In this document: one piece after another, positions 11,808-21,715 of the stretch
Numbering within the stretch: position 1 is the first letter of the stretch
Layout of the letters: the number at the start of each line of letters is the position of its first letter
Source of the DNA: Septoria linicola
Lineage: Eukaryota; Ascomycota; Dothideomycetes; Mycosphaerellales; Mycosphaerellaceae
Length of the DNA: 64,000 nt
NCBI GenBank assembly: GCA_024114885.1
Contig: CP099418.1
Coordinates: 2,728,001-2,792,000 of the forward strand
Direction: 5' to 3'
Made by a program: the position numbers and the translations under genes
Notes under the pieces: generated by a model
What the model saw: only the letters and a program-made list of their open reading frames with translations
Database searches by the model: none
Told to the model about the DNA's origin: nothing

Positions 11808-12157
11808 ATAGGCACAACAGATTCTTCGAGTATTACGTGTAGACATTCCGCATCTCTAGTGAAGTCTGCAGTGGCCGATTTAGCTGAGCGACAGGCTCCT
11901 CCAGTGTGACTTGCGTGTCGGTCGATGCGAGTGAGGGAATGCGGATGTACCCGCTGGTCTGTGCACGCTTGGCACACATTCGATTCTGGAGAACTTCGAA
12001 GGCCGAACTTTGCAGGCTCGATTGCAGCACCAACTTTCAACACCCAGCGCCCGTGAAGAGACAGCCAATCTGTACGTCCGAGCCCGACAATCTCTGCGTA
12101 CAGAGACGGAATCGACAGCTAACGTGCGCACGACAGACTTCTTCACAAATCGTCAAC
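11808..12157. promoter_or_regulatory. Promoter region of the eS8 gene
   Basis: This 350-bp spacer holds no coding sequence that can be supported. It must carry the promoter and 5' leader of the ribosomal protein gene downstream. No named element was identified. Confidence 0.4.
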
Positions 12158-12885
12158 ATGGGGTACAGTCTATACCAATCCCGACACCCATTTTGTATGC
12201 GAGAAAACACATGCTGACAATGCTCTCAGTATCTCTCGTGACTCCCGTCACAAGCGCAGCGCCTCTGGTGCTAAGCGCGCATACTATCGCAAGAAGAGGT
12301 ATGCATAACCCGATTGTCTCCTTCGCCCATATCAGATTTCTGATGTGAGAGAACAGAGCTTTCGAGAAGGGTCGTCAACCCGCCAACACCCGTATCGGCC
12401 CAAAGCGCGTCCACCTCGTCCGCACCCGTGGTGGTAACCGCAAGTTCCGTGGTCTGCGTCTCGACTCCGGCAACTTCTCATGGGGCAGCGAGGGCATCTC
12501 CCGCAAGGTCCGTGTGATCGCCGTGGCTTTCCACCCTTCGAACAACGAGTTGGTCCGCACCAACACCCTCACCAAGTCTGCCGTCGTGCAGGTCGATGCT
12601 GCGCCTTTCCGTCAGTGGTACGAGGCTCACTACGGCCAGCCTCTGGGTCGCAGACGCCAGGCCAAGGCCGAGGCTGAGGAGGTCAAGAAGAGCAAGTCTG
12701 TCGAGTCCAAGCAGGCTGAGCGTCACAAGGCCACCGGCAAGGTCGAGTCTGCCATCGAGCGCCAGTTCGAGGCCGGTCGTCTCTACGCCGTCGTTGCCAG
12801 CCGTCCAGGTCAGAGCGGCCGTGTCGATGGTTACATTCTGGAGGGCGAGGAGCTCGCTTTCTACCAGCGTGCCATCAGGAAGTAG
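12158..12885 (+). CDS. RPS8: 40S ribosomal protein S8 (eS8)
   Basis: Three exons (12158-12162, 12230-12298, 12357-12885) give 200 residues beginning MGISRDSRHKRSASGAKRAY and ending EGEELAFYQRAIRK. This is a full-length eukaryotic eS8 with the canonical GPKRVHLVRTRGGNRKFR segment. It is a structural component of the small ribosomal subunit. The first coding exon is only five bases (ATGGG), so the second codon is split by the first intron. This follows from the protein match and from good splice signals (GTACAG donor, CTCTCAG acceptor). Codon use is strongly C-ending, as expected for a highly expressed gene. Confidence 0.96.
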
Positions 12886-13283
12886 ATGGAAATATAGAGG
12901 AGGATGCACCACCCCAGACTCTTCCGTGGCGTTTTGGGCAAGGCTGGGCTTCGCTGCATTTGAGCAAAGGATGGGCAAAGGCAAGAGCTGCACGTTCATC
13001 TGCTCGATCGTGTAGCCTGTACGGTAGAATACCACGGCAATGCAAAAGCGCTATGAAGGAAAAATGCGTCATGATTGTACGAAAGTTTTGTCATCACACC
13101 AAGCTCTACTGCGTTTCACATGAAGGTATTGCAGGTCTGGGGTCATAACTGTGTCCGCATAAATGCCATGTCGCGTACCAGTGACGATGACACTGCTCAG
13201 TCTCTCCCAAGCAGAAGTATCAAGGCAATTGTGCAAAATGTCAATTCATGTCATTAGTCTATCAATCGTGTCTATCGATGCAT
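12886..13283. other. Intergenic between convergent genes
   Basis: The 3' ends of the eS8 gene (+) and the GPI-type protein gene (-) face each other. Nothing else is recognised. Confidence 0.5.
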
Positions 13284-14519
13284 TCACCATAACCCTATCG
13301 TCGTTGCCAATGCTGCTAATAGCAACACCCCTGACTTTCCATATGCCAAAACTGCTGCGCTATCAACCAAGCTAGGGTTCATGGCGCTCGTTACTGCACT
13401 GTCACCAGAACTAGACCCTGATGCTGTCGGTTCAGCTGCCAAGGTCATGCCGCTCACCTGAATTGTCTGACCTTGATAAGTCAACACATGTACTGTTGGC
13501 TCAGTGGCAGGAGGTGCAGTCTGTAACGCTACGGTCGAACTCCCACTGACCAGTGTTTCTGCTGTTGACACGCCCGAAAAAGTGATAGAGTTAATTCTGG
13601 ACGGCGAAGATTGGACAGTCTGTGCAGCTATCGCATCGCTTTCGGCTGCCATATGGGAAGCAGATGAAGCAGAAGGCAAAGTCGTGGCCGCTGCAGGTAT
13701 AGGCTCGTGGTACGCAGGTGCCACGGGAGTAGGGGCTTCCTGATGACTTCCAAATTCCGAGCCAGGAGATTGTTGCTGTGTAGGTTGGCGGCCCGTTGGT
13801 ACTTCGACTGGAAGTTGCACGGTCGGTTTTACTGGTACTGACTGTACAGGGACAGCGGACTGTAGACTGCCTGCTTGATGCTCCACATGGGGTGCATTGA
13901 CTACTGGTGTCGGCATGGCTGCCCAGGACGAGGCCGATGTCCATGTCGACGCATGCAGCGTGGGAACACTCAATTCACTTCCAGTCTGCATAGTTCGAGC
14001 GGTTCCCAAGACGTAAGACGAGTCGGAGATGATTGTACTCGGACTGAGCTCAATGTCTTGCTGCACCGGCATCGCAACAGTTTGCTCGGCAGTGCTTGTA
14101 GGTGCGATGCGAGCTGGCACAAGCTCTGTAGTGGTTGTCTCATGCAGGTACACAGAGTCTGTCGCAGACGGGGCAAAGACAAAAGTCGTCTCTTCGATTG
14201 TGGTTGTTGGCACGTAGACGAATTTGAACTCCTCCGTATTTGACGGCAAGTATGTGAAAGAAGCATCTCGTGTAGCCGTTGGCTCAAAGGAGAACGATGC
14301 CCAGCTGCTGGAGGAAGTCGACACGTAGGTGAAGGATGCATCGGTGACAGCCGTCTGCAATGTTTCGGCCAATACATCCACATCCTGTCCAGATCTAGCC
14401 AGCTCCGTGCCTGCCTGCAGTGTAGGAGTGAAAGGGAGAATGCCGGAAGAGCTGTTCGTGCCAGACTGGGCGCTGACAACGGCGACTAGGGCTAGTCCAG
14501 CTACCTGGATATTGATCAT
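13284..14519 (-). CDS. Ser/Thr/Pro-rich GPI-anchored-type surface protein with short internal repeats
   Basis: No named family was recognised. The chosen start (14519) gives a standard signal peptide, MINIQVAGLALVAVVSAQ; an in-frame upstream ATG at 14546 would add nine polar residues and spoil it. The mature part is rich in Ser, Thr, Ala, Pro and Val. It ends in a small-residue stretch followed by the hydrophobic tail GVLLLAALATTIGLW, as for a GPI signal. Residues about 55-120 carry five degenerate repeats of about 13 residues of the type x-F-x-Y/F-x-P-T (DASFTYVST, ASFSFEPTA, DASFTYLPS, FKFVYVPTT, TTFVFAPSA). It is probably a heavily O-glycosylated wall or membrane protein; function is unknown. 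Confidence 0.7.
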   Translation of the reverse strand: MINIQVAGLALVAVVSAQSGTNSSSGILPFTPTLQAGTELARSGQDVDVLAETLQTAVTDASFTYVSTSSSSWASFSFEPTATRDASFTYLPSNTEEFKFVYVPTTTIEETTFVFAPSATDSVYLHETTTTELVPARIAPTSTAEQTVAMPVQQDIELSPSTIISDSSYVLGTARTMQTGSELSVPTLHASTWTSASSWAAMPTPVVNAPHVEHQAGSLQSAVPVQSVPVKPTVQLPVEVPTGRQPTQQQSPGSEFGSHQEAPTPVAPAYHEPIPAAATTLPSASSASHMAAESDAIAAQTVQSSPSRINSITFSGVSTAETLVSGSSTVALQTAPPATEPTVHVLTYQGQTIQVSGMTLAAEPTASGSSSGDSAVTSAMNPSLVDSAAVLAYGKSGVLLLAALATTIGLW

Positions 14520-15317
14520 GCTGGTAAAGGAGTGGACGTGGCGCAATGACCACTGGGTAGTGCTAGGAGAGTGATGAGGTAAAGCTCAGCGTGATGAAGT
14601 ATAAGAGCAGTGTCGGCAGAAATACTCTCTTCTCTAGCCACGCGGATAAGTCTCAGCTCAACTGCCCTCCTGTTTCATCAGAAAAGCATTGACGGTGAAG
14701 GGGAAGGCTGAGAAGAGAATAGCCAGAACGAATGTCATGGGCTAATCGAGTGATGTTGTAGGCTCCGCGGTGGCGTGAGGGCTGACCGTGTTGCATGTTG
14801 CATGAAGCTGACTTGCTCGAGTTTCAGAAGAATCGAACTAGCAGATGATTTAGACTTCGCACTTACAACTATGTGTTATTGCGCGGGCTGAAGCGCCAAC
14901 TTCTGTGATCCTTCAATGTGAGAGGTACGCTGTACTTCAGACATGATATGTCTGCAAGGTGCAGCATACACCATTGTTGCCGATGTGTCACGGGGGATTG
15001 ACCAGGTCCCATATCATCAAGCGTTGACCGAGCCATGACTCATGGTGCCGCTGCACATAATGAGTCGAGTTGCAATCGTCTTGTTTCGAGTTCCGGCTGC
15101 AGATGGACAAATGATGCCAATTCACGCATAGGCAATGTGTGGTGACTTGAAGGCCAGTCTAGACTTGCTCTCGGGTGTGTTCACCTCCTGTCGTTGGACT
15201 GGCAGTCGACAGACCGGCACAGCCCGCAGCATCGACGTTCCGAGGCGCAGCAGTAGTTCTCCTGCTTCGCAGGAACGCTTGTACGTTCCGCGCATATAGT
15301 CTGCATGTCATTGCAGC
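14520..15317. other. Upstream region of the GPI-type gene, 3' flank of the 2H-phosphoesterase gene
   Basis: This 798-bp stretch is non-coding as far as can be seen, apart from short chance ORFs. The left part is the promoter of the GPI-type protein gene. No repeat or RNA was recognised. Confidence 0.5.
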
Positions 15318-16254
15318 TCATGCAGGAAGCCCGACACTTGCAACTTCTGTGTATCGCTCATCCACGATCTCGCCTTCATTATTAGTGATCTCCTTTGCGC
15401 CCATCTCGCCTAACAATGAATCAAAGGTCAGCAGTGCCTCGAAATGCGTGTGTAGACTGTTATTACGCGGGTCTGAGCACTGAATGTTCGGTGTACCTAC
15501 AGATAGCTATGCGATCCAGCCGAACTGAATCAACCCATGTATGGTCACAGTACTGCTCCAGTATCTTCCGGGCATCGAACTTTAGTGGCGCGTTGGCGTT
15601 CGGGCCATGACCTGCTGATCGATCCTCGGACGGTTCGTTAGAGGTCTGAGAGACGACCTGTCCGTTGGACAAGATTGTGACCGCCTTGGAAGGTGGTTTC
15701 TTTCTGCCTTTGGCATAAATCGTGTTGACCACGGTGGCATGCAGCTTGAGCTCACGGTCATCTTCTATCAAGAAGCCTTCCTCTTTGAAGGTCTTTTGCA
15801 GTGCAAGACAAAATGGATGCAGTCTATTCTGAGCGTCAGAGGGAGCAACATAGAGTATACTTGTCTTCTCTGGAGCGTGCATGGATTCAAGACCTCGCAG
15901 GCCAGTTGACAGAGTCGTGCTTGTCGGAGATAAAGCCGCATCGGGATCACCTGAGTTGATCAACGACACGAGATCAAGCTTCTTCAAATGATCAATAGCG
16001 CGAGAGAGTTGGTCTTCTTTCAGGCTCATGACCCCTAGAGTGAAGTGAAGAGTTCCGACGGGACGTATGGCCTTTGGATGAATCAAGGCCTGATGATCAG
16101 TATCATTAGAGTGACCCAAGCACACATCCTCTTTGAACGCTTCGAGAGCCTTCTCGAGCTTCGGTCGTGAGTCCTCTGTGATTAGCGGCAAGCACAGGAA
16201 GTGTGTCAAGGGCGGTTTCTTGGAAGCCATCTGTGGCCGCTTTCCGCGCCCCAT
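15318..16254 (-). CDS. AKAP7/ASCC1-like 2H-phosphoesterase family protein
   Basis: Two exons (16254-15501 and 15409-15318) give 281 residues. The long frame seems to end at a stop at 15463. A GTAGGT donor at 15500 and an acceptor at 15410 instead restore the conserved end CEMGAKEI...DERYTEVASVGLP. The two catalytic-type motifs of the 2H superfamily are present: LHFTLG (residue about 75) and LKLHATVVNT (about 180). The conserved FDARKILEQY also fits the AKAP7-NLS/ASCC1 branch. Relatives act as 2',5'-phosphodiesterases or RNA-repair cofactors; the activity here is not known. The start is uncertain: ATGs at 16305, 16254 and 16230 are all in frame before the conserved SKKPPLTHFLCLPL. Confidence 0.8.
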
Positions 16255-16487
16255 GAAGCTTGAAAATCGACAGTGATTGATTCGTATGTAGAAGCGAGTT
16301 TGCATGCAAAATGCTGTACATTTATTCTGCCCAGAGGTTGTTGCGATTATACGAAAAGAGAAGTGAATTGTTGGAGAGGTGAAACGAGGGCAGGTGCGTC
16401 ACACTACAGGGCGGGGCCTCACCAACTTTATCTGCGACAACCTGTCTATACCATGCACATTATTCCAACACACACCAGCACCTAGTC

Positions 16488-17508
16488 ATGGCGGACACAG
16501 CGACGGCCTCGGGGATGGATGGGCCAGAGGGGGAGACGCCGAATCAGCGGCAAGCGCGCCTGCGTCGAGAGAAGAGACAGAAGAAGATGGCGGAGCAGGG
16601 CGAGGACCGACTGGCAAAGATCAAGGCGCTCAATGGAGGAGTCGCACCGCCAGACGAGGTGCTGGGCGGTCGTGAGTGAAAGCTGTAAAATGGTATATGG
16701 TATGAATGGCTCAGCTCACAATTACACAGCTATCAATGCGCCAAAAATCGTGTCAGTGGACGACGATCCAGACGAGGTCGACATCAGCAGTTTCGCACCT
16801 ACACCGAGCCGCACGCCAGACCCCAGAAATGATCCTCAAGCAGCCGCATTTCGGCAACAAATGGATCAAATGGCCAAGGAGATGCAGATGGCTCAGATGC
16901 AAGGACAGCAAGGACAGCAAGGACAGCAAGGACGAGGTGAAGCAGCGGGAGGAGAGGATCCTATGATGAAGATGATGCAGCAGATGATGGGAGGCATGGG
17001 AGGAGATCCAAACGACCCCAACGCACAACAAGACCTGCCACCCATGCTCAAGGCCATGATGGGCGCGGCCGGTGGACAGCAGCGAGAGGCAGCACCAGCT
17101 TCGGGATCAGCGTACGCCTGGCGCATCGTGCATGCCGTCTTTGCATTCGGTCTGGCGTTCTACATATGCCTCACATCCACATTCAACGGCACCAAGCTAG
17201 CGCGGAGCTCGAGTGTCTATACAGATGAGGCAGAATATGGATTGGGCCCGCGGCTGTTTGTCATCTTTACTTCGGCAGAACTGGTCCTGCAAAGTACGAG
17301 ATATTTTGTCGAGAGGGGCCAGCTGCAAGGCGGCGGCATGTTTGCGTCGATTGTCAACAGCGGATTCATTCCTGAGCCGTATGCGAACTACATTCGCGTC
17401 GCCGGGAGGTACATCACCATCGCGCGAACCATCTTCACGGACGTCATGGTCATCGTCTTCGTGCTGGGTTGCATGGCGTGGTGGAAAGGCCTCGGTGCTG
17501 AAGCATAG
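16488..17508 (+). CDS. GET2: GET complex subunit GET2 (tail-anchored protein insertion)
   Basis: Two exons (16488-16671 and 16730-17508, 58-nt intron) encode 320 residues. The N-terminus has the basic helix RQARLRREKRQKKM, the kind of segment by which Get2 captures the Get3 ATPase. A Gln/Met/Gly-rich linker with three GQQ units follows. Three membrane segments come next (about residues 195-215, 235-255 and 290-315: AYAWRIVHAVFAFGLAFYIC, LFVIFTSAELVLQSTRYF, FTDVMVIVFVLGCMAWW). This matches the Get2/CAMLG plan. Get1-Get2 is the ER receptor that inserts tail-anchored proteins delivered by Get3. Sequence similarity in this family is low, so the call rests on domain order. Confidence 0.75.
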
Positions 17509-17635
17509 TGTCCATCTCGTCTTCGAAATTCCGCGTACACTGGCAACGTGTACCATTTGCAACAACTGTGCACATTTCCTATCCCATCCGTACGCCTCGC
17601 TGTAAGTCATGTTCCATCGATTGTCCTGTGCCCCT

Positions 17636-18222
17636 CTATGAGTTCTGAGCTGCCAAATCTCCCCTCGCCTGCTCCAACAGCTCTTTCTCTCTCTTCACCC
17701 TCGCTCGCACTTCCTGACTCAACTTGCTGTCCCTCTGGCTTCGCTGCCGTTGGTCCTCCAACTTGGCGATTTGCTCCTGGTCCTCAGGCGTCGGGTCCAC
17801 TTGGCGCGCTTTCGTCAACTGAATCAATGCATCCAGGATTTCTGATGACCGGTAATTCTTCATGTTGACCGTCTCGACCTTTTCCGTCTCGGCGTCTTCG
17901 GGTTGAAGGTGTATTGTTAGCACTGCGGGTTCGTCCTGTTGTGCTGTCCGGTCTACGGTCATGGGCACTGATGGGTTGTGGTACTTTAGTCGAACCAGTT
18001 CATGGCGCCAGAACTTCCTGTCACTGATGTCAATGGGTGCACCGGACGGCATCACATTGGCTCCCTAGCATACCTCGGGCCCATGTGGCCTTCATTCATC
18101 TTGGGCGCAAATCGTAGACTGATGCGCTTCACATCTCTGGGGAGCACGAGAGCGCCAGGGCCGAGTCGAATGGCCAGCAGTCGATTCTGCAGTTTGCGCA
18201 TCCGCTGCGGTAGGGAGACCAT
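17636..18222 (-). CDS. MRP49: Mitochondrial large-subunit ribosomal protein MRP49 (mL61)
   Basis: Two exons (18222-18074 and 18017-17636, 56-nt intron) give 176 residues. Exon 1 encodes MVSLPQRMRKLQNRLLAIRL, then GPGALVLPRDVKRISLRFAP and GHMGPR. Exon 2 continues with KFWRHELVRLKYHNPSVPM. This is the thioredoxin-fold L51/S25/CI-B8-type domain of fungal Mrp49. The protein is part of the large subunit of the mitochondrial ribosome. The acidic, Gln/Lys-rich C-terminal half looks helical and is variable in the family. The gene is transcribed away from the bL28m gene, only 173 bp from its start. Confidence 0.85.
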
Positions 18223-18395
18223 GGTCAATGTATGTGTGATCGATCAATGAGGCAGGAGGCTATGATGGACTGATGCTCGATGTCAATGTCCATGCCCATG
18301 TCCATGTCCATGGTCCACGCCAAGCGGCATTCCCGACACTCTTTCTATGCCGCATGAGCACAACCACCACCACCACACAACACAGCACATCCATC
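18223..18395. promoter_or_regulatory. Shared promoter of MRP49 and bL28m
   Basis: These 173 bp lie between the starts of two mitoribosomal protein genes on opposite strands. The spacer holds a short tandem repeat of TGTCCA-like units (about 18283-18312, gatgtcaatgtccatgccc and following). A shared bidirectional promoter is inferred from the distance alone. Confidence 0.6.
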
Positions 18396-19415
18396 ATGGC
18401 CGCGCTCTTCCGACCGTCGCGGGCCATCTGCCAATGCCAACGATCCTTCTCGACCTCGATCCCGCGTGCCGTCAGTCTGCAGTGGGACAAGAACGACTCG
18501 GATGCGCTCGCCGAAGTGCTGCCCCCGTACCCTTACGGTCCAGCTCAATGGTATAAGCAGTCCAACCGCGGTCTGTACGGCGGCCAGAGGAAGCAGTTTG
18601 GCAACAACGTCAGTGGCGATTTTGACACCAAAACACGCCGCACTTGGAAGCCCAATGTCTTCACGCGCAAGCTGTTCAGCAAGGCGCTCAATCGCTACGT
18701 GCAGGTCAAAGTCAGTTCGCGCGTGCTGCGGACCATCGACAAGCTGGGCGGCCTGGACGAATATCTCCTCGGTGAGAAGGAGGCGAGGATCAAGCAATTG
18801 GGCGAGTCCGGCTGGTGGCTTCGATGGGCAATTCTGCAAACGCCCCAGGTCCGAGCACGATTTGCGGCTGAGCGAGAAGCACTGGGCCTTCCAGCAGACG
18901 CTGACCAGCTCTCAGCGGTGGAAGCAGCTTTGTCGGAGCCCGGCGAGGAAGGCGAGGCTGATACCGAAGCAGTAGTGCTGGATGGCGCCTTCCAGGTGGA
19001 ACACAACCCACATCTACCGCCCATCAAATTCCGCGTTGGGCCGAGACAGCATGTCATGTTGACCGCCGATGGATGGGTGCGGACACGACCTGACCCCCAG
19101 CGATGGGTCAATATGGCCAAGAAGAAGGTGCAAGAGCAGCATTTCTCAGAGTGGTTGGAGAAGAGATCAGCAGTGATGGAGAGTCAGTTGCAGCTGCGGC
19201 AAGCAAACGCAGAGATATCAGAGCAAGAGGCCAAAGAAATCCTGCGAGATATGAGGAGGGAGCTGAGGGTTGAATTACAGGCGAAGGTGGACAAAGTGTA
19301 CAACAGGCAAGAGAACTACAGGAATGAGATTGCACTGCGCAAGAAAGAAGAGAAGAAGAGACAACGGAAAGGTGGCGAGACTGAGCAGTCTTATGAGCTC
19401 GAGCTGGATGCTTAG
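18396..19415 (+). CDS. MRPL24: Mitochondrial large-subunit ribosomal protein bL28m (yeast MRPL24)
   Basis: This single exon encodes 339 residues from the chosen start. MAALFRPSRAICQCQRSFST looks like a mitochondrial targeting peptide. In-frame ATGs upstream at 18273 and 18354 give an unlikely His/Val repeat leader, so they were rejected. The core has GLYGGQRKQFGNNVS, TRRTWKPNVFTRKLFS and VSSRVLRTIDKLGGLDEYLL, which are diagnostic of the bL28 family. The long C-terminal extension (residues about 150-339) is charged and helical, as in fungal mitochondrial homologues. It pairs divergently with MRP49. Confidence 0.9.
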   Translation: MAALFRPSRAICQCQRSFSTSIPRAVSLQWDKNDSDALAEVLPPYPYGPAQWYKQSNRGLYGGQRKQFGNNVSGDFDTKTRRTWKPNVFTRKLFSKALNRYVQVKVSSRVLRTIDKLGGLDEYLLGEKEARIKQLGESGWWLRWAILQTPQVRARFAAEREALGLPADADQLSAVEAALSEPGEEGEADTEAVVLDGAFQVEHNPHLPPIKFRVGPRQHVMLTADGWVRTRPDPQRWVNMAKKKVQEQHFSEWLEKRSAVMESQLQLRQANAEISEQEAKEILRDMRRELRVELQAKVDKVYNRQENYRNEIALRKKEEKKRQRKGGETEQSYELELDA

Positions 19416-19422
19416 CTCTGTG

Positions 19423-19466
19423 TATACTAAACTCTAGCATATACTAAACTCTAGCATATACTAAAA
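19423..19466. repeat. 17-bp direct repeat, about 2.6 copies
   Basis: The unit TATACTAAACTCTAGCA occurs twice without change (19423-19439 and 19440-19456) and begins a third time. It sits just after the bL28m stop codon, so it probably lies in the 3' UTR. Confidence 0.85.
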
Positions 19467-19536
19467 TGCCATGAACGCTCGAACGGATGCACTCAAGAAA
19501 CAATGTTTCTCTATCGCTGATATACTCTCTGTCATC

Positions 19537-21111
19537 TTATTCTGTCGCTTCGTGTCTAGCTGTGATAGCACTCTCCTCTCCCTTCCTTATGGGTATCGCA
19601 AACAACAGCACAACAAAGAATGCATTCGAGCCTCCCAAAGCCCAGAATGGCAGTCCAATGTCCTTCTTGAACAACTCTGCCAGGAGAGGACTCCCTAGCA
19701 TGATTCCCAACGTGTCCACAATGGCGATGACACTGTACGTCCTAGCAATCTCGTCTGCAGGGAGAATACTACTAAGAAAACTCCTGATGAGAGTGGTTGC
19801 GCCTTGTCCTAGACTCGCGATCGCGAGACTGATACCCACAGTTGGAATGTTTGGACTGGCAGCCACCGCCAGCCAGCCAATGGTGACCAGAATCTGCGAG
19901 ATCCGGGCTAGGTAGAGGTCCTTTCGCTGGCTGCTCAGTCCCAACTTGGTCATAACGAACGTGCTCACAAATGGCAATATGGTGAAGAGCAGTGCCACCT
20001 GGACTGCATTCCGCACCGTGATGACAAGTGTTGCCGAAGAGAAGGTCAAGGTGTATCTTTTGCTGATGTACTGTAAGAGAAGCTGTCCAGTGCCCGTGAT
20101 GAGAATGTGGGTGAGGAAAGGTAAGATCAACAGTGGAACGCGGTAGTCTCGGGTCAAAAAGGCCATTGTCGTTCTGACTTTGTCTGTGTAGCGGACGAGG
20201 AAGTTCCTTGAGATCGGTAGGTTGCTTACGGCAGGTTCTGGCGGTCCTAGTGCGCTGTCCGCTGCAGCTGGCCCAGAGTGTCCAGCGTAGTTCAACGTCT
20301 CTGGCACAAAGAGGTAGAGCACAACAGCCAGTGCCATCAGAACTGCGCCTACAAGTGAGGGAATCCAAGGGGTCTTCTCCATGAGCAGTGCGGCCAAAGG
20401 AGGCATGAAGAGACTAGCGCTGAGATTCGCGGCACTCAGTCGCAAGAAAGCGTTCGCTCTGTCCTTTTCAGGTACCACGTCCGAAATGGCACAGAAGAAG
20501 AGCGCACTGGCAGTGGGAGCCCCGCCTCCAAGCACACAGAACAACGATTGTGCCCAGAGAGCCCTCACATCGAAGAACTGCCACTGCCAGGCCACGAACT
20601 GTGCCCAGCATGTTCGAGCCATGAATTGGATCAGGTTCAGCATGATAAAGGGCTTGCGTCCATAACGATCGGCCAGCCATCCAAATGGCACAGCCAGCAA
20701 TAGGCATGGAAACCCATCCAAGAAGAGCTGGATGCCATTCAGCATGGCGAGATCATTCTGGACCGGATCTGCCTGCTTGCACCACAGCTCATCCACACCA
20801 CCAATCGCACCTGGACCAAGCTCACTCCGAGGGATCTTAATCTTGGATGAGTCGTACTCTTCGTAGTGCTCGTAACATAGGACCGCCTCGTATATCCGGG
20901 CGATGGGCGCTTCTTCCAGCATGTCGCCGAAGGATGTCAGGATTACGACGGCGAGCAAGCCCAGAACAATGGATTGAGGTGTTTGAAACAGTTGCCTCTT
21001 TTTGACACCATCATTTTGAGCTTGGGACGACGACAAGAGTGGCGTGCTCTCGTTGTCTTCATGCTGTAACATTGTCGTCTGTGAGTTGGCACGTTTCTTC
21101 AAGGGAGCCAT
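19537..21111 (-). CDS. Major facilitator superfamily transporter
   Basis: This single exon encodes 524 residues with about 12 predicted membrane segments. The MFS motif A is clear after TM2 (GWLADRYGRKPF). A long, Cys-containing extracytoplasmic loop between TM1 and TM2 (CYEHYEEYDSSKIKIPRSEL onwards) and the DPVQNDLAMLNG segment are typical of a fungal MFS subgroup without known substrate. The N-terminal 45 residues are polar and cytosolic. Drug efflux or nutrient transport cannot be separated by sequence. It is the first of three transporters in a 7-kb run (MFS, APC, MATE), which may be chance. An in-frame second ATG 13 codons in is an alternative start. Confidence 0.85.
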   Translation of the reverse strand: MAPLKKRANSQTTMLQHEDNESTPLLSSSQAQNDGVKKRQLFQTPQSIVLGLLAVVILTSFGDMLEEAPIARIYEAVLCYEHYEEYDSSKIKIPRSELGPGAIGGVDELWCKQADPVQNDLAMLNGIQLFLDGFPCLLLAVPFGWLADRYGRKPFIMLNLIQFMARTCWAQFVAWQWQFFDVRALWAQSLFCVLGGGAPTASALFFCAISDVVPEKDRANAFLRLSAANLSASLFMPPLAALLMEKTPWIPSLVGAVLMALAVVLYLFVPETLNYAGHSGPAAADSALGPPEPAVSNLPISRNFLVRYTDKVRTTMAFLTRDYRVPLLILPFLTHILITGTGQLLLQYISKRYTLTFSSATLVITVRNAVQVALLFTILPFVSTFVMTKLGLSSQRKDLYLARISQILVTIGWLAVAASPNIPTVGISLAIASLGQGATTLIRSFLSSILPADEIARTYSVIAIVDTLGIMLGSPLLAELFKKDIGLPFWALGGSNAFFVVLLFAIPIRKGEESAITARHEATE

Positions 21112-21715
21112 GTCTCAGCTCTGGTCCGGATAGGGCCCTAGTTCTTGTGAATAGGGTCAATCACAACTTGCGTCTTGTCTGGATAGTACTGGAGAGGCTG
21201 CTGCTCGCTGAGTCGCTTGCCGTGAAACGCTTCGAAGCCTTCGAGTTATCGCAGTTTTGCGAGAGGCGTTCCTGGTAGCCTGCTTGGTCGGCTCATACTA
21301 GAGATAGTCATATGCTGCGCTACTTCCAGAGGTGCGAGGTCATAGCATTAACTTGTTGGACGGGAACAAAGTAGGACTGGATATGTTGTTTATATCAGAA
21401 GCATGATACGGCAGTTCAAGGACTCGGATCCGGACCTGAATCCGGAGTTCGGCGTTGCGTAGACTATTGATAACACGGTCCCGGCCACAGGCAACCACAT
21501 AAGATGCAATTTTGTTGGTGCAGAATTTCTTTGATGGGCATGGGAAGTAAAGCTATGCGCAGTTGTTGCTGCTGAGGACGATCTTGCAACGGAGTTGAGG
21601 TTTCGAGTCTTCGTCAACTCCGGGAATGATAAGCCTTGGCATACATTCAAGGTAGGCTGAAGTGTGCAGAGACGGAAACTGATCAAGTACGCTCAATATC
21701 GCAAGTATGCCTCAC
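21112..21715. other. Intergenic between MFS and APC transporter genes
   Basis: This is the upstream region of the MFS gene and the 3' flank of the APC-type gene. The ORFs on the minus strand here have no recognisable domain. Confidence 0.45.

Noticed and set aside
18273..18395. Upstream in-frame start for bL28m
   Set aside because: It would add a His/Val repeat leader made from the promoter repeat and bury the mitochondrial presequence.
21390..21686. Minus-strand ORF of 98 codons downstream of the APC-type gene
   Set aside because: No domain; it lies after the conserved permease C-terminus and stop codon.
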